Shown here: piece by piece, positions 3,945 through 5,288 of the stretch
Layout: each line of letters opens with the position of its first letter
Position numbering within the stretch: the first letter of the stretch is position 1
NCBI GenBank assembly: GCA_009649835.1
Contig: PYCK01000079.1
Location: 1 to 5,288, forward strand
Source: Candidatus Methanocomedens sp.
GTDB taxonomy: Archaea; Halobacteriota; Methanosarcinia; Methanosarcinales; Methanocomedenaceae
Reading direction: 5' to 3'
Length of the DNA: 5,288 nt
The notes under the pieces: generated by a model
Seen by the model: the letters and a program-made list of their open reading frames with translations, nothing else
What the model was told of the DNA's origin: nothing
Database searches by the model: none
Program-made: the position numbers and the translations under genes

Positions 3945-5288
3945 TTATTTTCCTTTTAGGATTAGGTCTGCAGCCGGGTCGCTCTTCATATATTCACGCA
4001 GCACTGTTGTGGCATATGCTCCCCTCTGCAGGTCAAATTCCAGTTCTACTGCTGCAAAACCCGGATTCAATTTGTCTTCTGTCACTTTACACTTTGGGTT
4101 TACCGGAATGATAATCTCACGGCGCAGTCCTTTACTGGCAAGTCCAGGCATTACGGGTATCCTGAATCCTTCAATATCCACCTGTTCCTCTTCTATCACT
4201 GCCTGTTCTATCTCCCCGGGCAGTCCCCCTGACATGGGCGTTTCATATCCAATAATTGGTCCGGTCACAAACGCACGACCTCTTTGCAGCAGGTTATTGA
4301 TGCCATCCAGTGTATCCTCTTCTACATTCTGCATTCTGGTGGGGTCAGGGAGATGGGCCGCATTCTTGAAACAGACGATATCCCCCGGAAGCGCTTCGTT
4401 GATGGGCAGGCCACTTTCCAGACGACGGCTGAGTATGAGATTGAACAGGTATGACTGGTATGCATGCACGAACATTTTCCTGAGATTGGGGGACAGCGCA
4501 TTGAAAGCACCTGCATAGTCCCCTGGTTTTTCCACCAGATGGCTCATCATTGCGCGCTCATACCTGAGGTGCAGCGGAAACTTCCCAAGCCCGCCCTTAA
4601 AGTCAAGTGTATCCAGCACATACTGCCTGGCCTGCCTGGCCTCCTCTGACTCACGAGGATATGGGCGGGCTATGTACTCAAGGGCTGCCCCCTCAATGTC
4701 ACCTTCTACAAGTTTGCGGCCCACTATGTGGGTTATGGGGCGCTGGATGCCGAATCTCTGGATGCCGAAAAAGTTTGGCACGCCGCCCATGGCTTTGATC
4801 TGTGATGTGGTAAGGCCCATCATAGCGTCCACCTCGTCCAATGGCTGTGCTATCTGGCGCACTATGATCCTGAACCCGTTTCCCCACAGGTCGCCCAGGC
4901 TCACTTTCTTATTAGAACGGCCCACGGCAGTAAGGGTAACATCCCTCAACCTGATGCGCTCAAGTTCCGGGGGGTCCATATTATATATGCTGATCTTCTG
5001 GGTGGTCAGGGCCTGCTTGTCCTTGGTGCCTGCCCAGCCAATGCGCTGCTGGCTGATGTGAAGTATTCGGGAGATGTCCCGTACCAGGTGGTGGGTGTCC
5101 CAGTTCTTTTTTGTGAGGGTGCAGATGAGGTATTTGCCTAAGTCTTGTTCTTCACGGTTGGTGAGCTCTTCTACTATGAAATCTTCCGGGACCTGTCTGA
5201 TGGTTCCACCAGTGCCGGGTGTGGTGGTGGCGTATACAGTTATGCCTGTGTTTTGTTCGATGTCGGGGGGTATAGGGAGGGTAGGGGG
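3945..5288 (-). CDS. truD: tRNA pseudouridine(13) synthase TruD (5' end cut by the window)
   Basis: TruD isomerises a uridine of tRNA to pseudouridine (U13 in bacteria; the archaeal and eukaryotic Pus7 relatives have similar targets). 447 residues are visible. The frame is open to the window edge with no ATG, GTG or TTG before the conserved N-terminal part, so the true start lies just outside. Counting from the edge, the N-terminal motif RQVPEDFIVEELTNRE (31-46) is followed by the catalytic motif GTKDKQA (87-93) with the nucleophilic Asp90. NFFGIQRFG (172-180), the TRUD-insert region, HAYQSYLFN (275-283) and the closing LQRGAYATTVLREYMK then follow. All are hallmarks of TruD, and the length is close to the 420-450 aa of archaeal members. 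A start at the internal Met (position 4979) would delete the catalytic Asp and is wrong. No frameshift is seen. It is a housekeeping gene separated from the next operon by 161 bases. Confidence 0.96.
   Translation of the reverse strand, partial: PPTLPIPPDIEQNTGITVYATTTPGTGGTIRQVPEDFIVEELTNREEQDLGKYLICTLTKKNWDTHHLVRDISRILHISQQRIGWAGTKDKQALTTQKISIYNMDPPELERIRLRDVTLTAVGRSNKKVSLGDLWGNGFRIIVRQIAQPLDEVDAMMGLTTSQIKAMGGVPNFFGIQRFGIQRPITHIVGRKLVEGDIEGAALEYIARPYPRESEEARQARQYVLDTLDFKGGLGKFPLHLRYERAMMSHLVEKPGDYAGAFNALSPNLRKMFVHAYQSYLFNLILSRRLESGLPINEALPGDIVCFKNAAHLPDPTRMQNVEEDTLDGINNLLQRGRAFVTGPIIGYETPMSGGLPGEIEQAVIEEEQVDIEGFRIPVMPGLASKGLRREIIIPVNPKCKVTEDKLNPGFAAVELEFDLQRGAYATTVLREYMKSDPAADLILKGK

Noticed and set aside
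4009..4518. 169-codon plus-strand open frame opposite truD
   Set aside because: Antisense shadow of the conserved TruD C-terminal half; no ribosome binding site or family resemblance.

Overview
The window looks like chromosomal DNA of a methanogenic or methane-oxidising euryarchaeon, most likely in or near the Methanosarcinales (an ANME-2-type relative is possible). The reasons are a complete formyltransferase (Ftr) of the C1 pathway, an archaeal-type TruD, a stand-alone YhbY/CRM protein, GGAGGTGAT-type ribosome binding sites, AT-rich promoter-like gaps, and KaiC-like and roadblock proteins typical of archaea. The lineage is judged from remembered protein similarity, not from a search.

Layout. 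At the left, ftr lies on the + strand (106-1002), with a TATA-like element and a Shine-Dalgarno (SD) sequence upstream, and a hairpin plus T-run overlapping its stop codon. A non-coding gap of about 240 bases follows. It holds three tandem 27-bp repeats and separates ftr from a convergent minus-strand cluster. Read in transcription order, from right to left, that cluster is: a 233-aa KaiC/RecA-like protein (3783-3082); a fusion of a degenerate RecA-like domain to a Ras/MglA-like small GTPase (about 3077-1908); a 121-aa roadblock/LC7 protein (1904-1539); and a YhbY-family RNA-binding protein (1510-1244). Upstream is a 161-base AT-rich gap with a TATA-like element and a 17-bp palindrome. The right end (3945-5288) is occupied by truD on the minus strand. 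Its reading frame stays open to the edge of the window, so its first codons are missing.

How the genes fit together. The first three genes of the minus-strand cluster are packed with gaps of a few bases and with ribosome binding sites lying inside the preceding coding sequence. They are almost certainly translated together. Roadblock proteins are the usual partners and GTPase activators of MglA-like GTPases (the MglA/MglB pair), so the cluster reads as a GTPase switch plus its roadblock regulator, coupled to two KaiC-like domains whose nucleotide-hydrolysis residues are altered. This is the part of the window most likely to be an undescribed system; its target cannot be read from the sequence. 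ftr, truD and the YhbY gene are housekeeping neighbours with no evident functional link to it.
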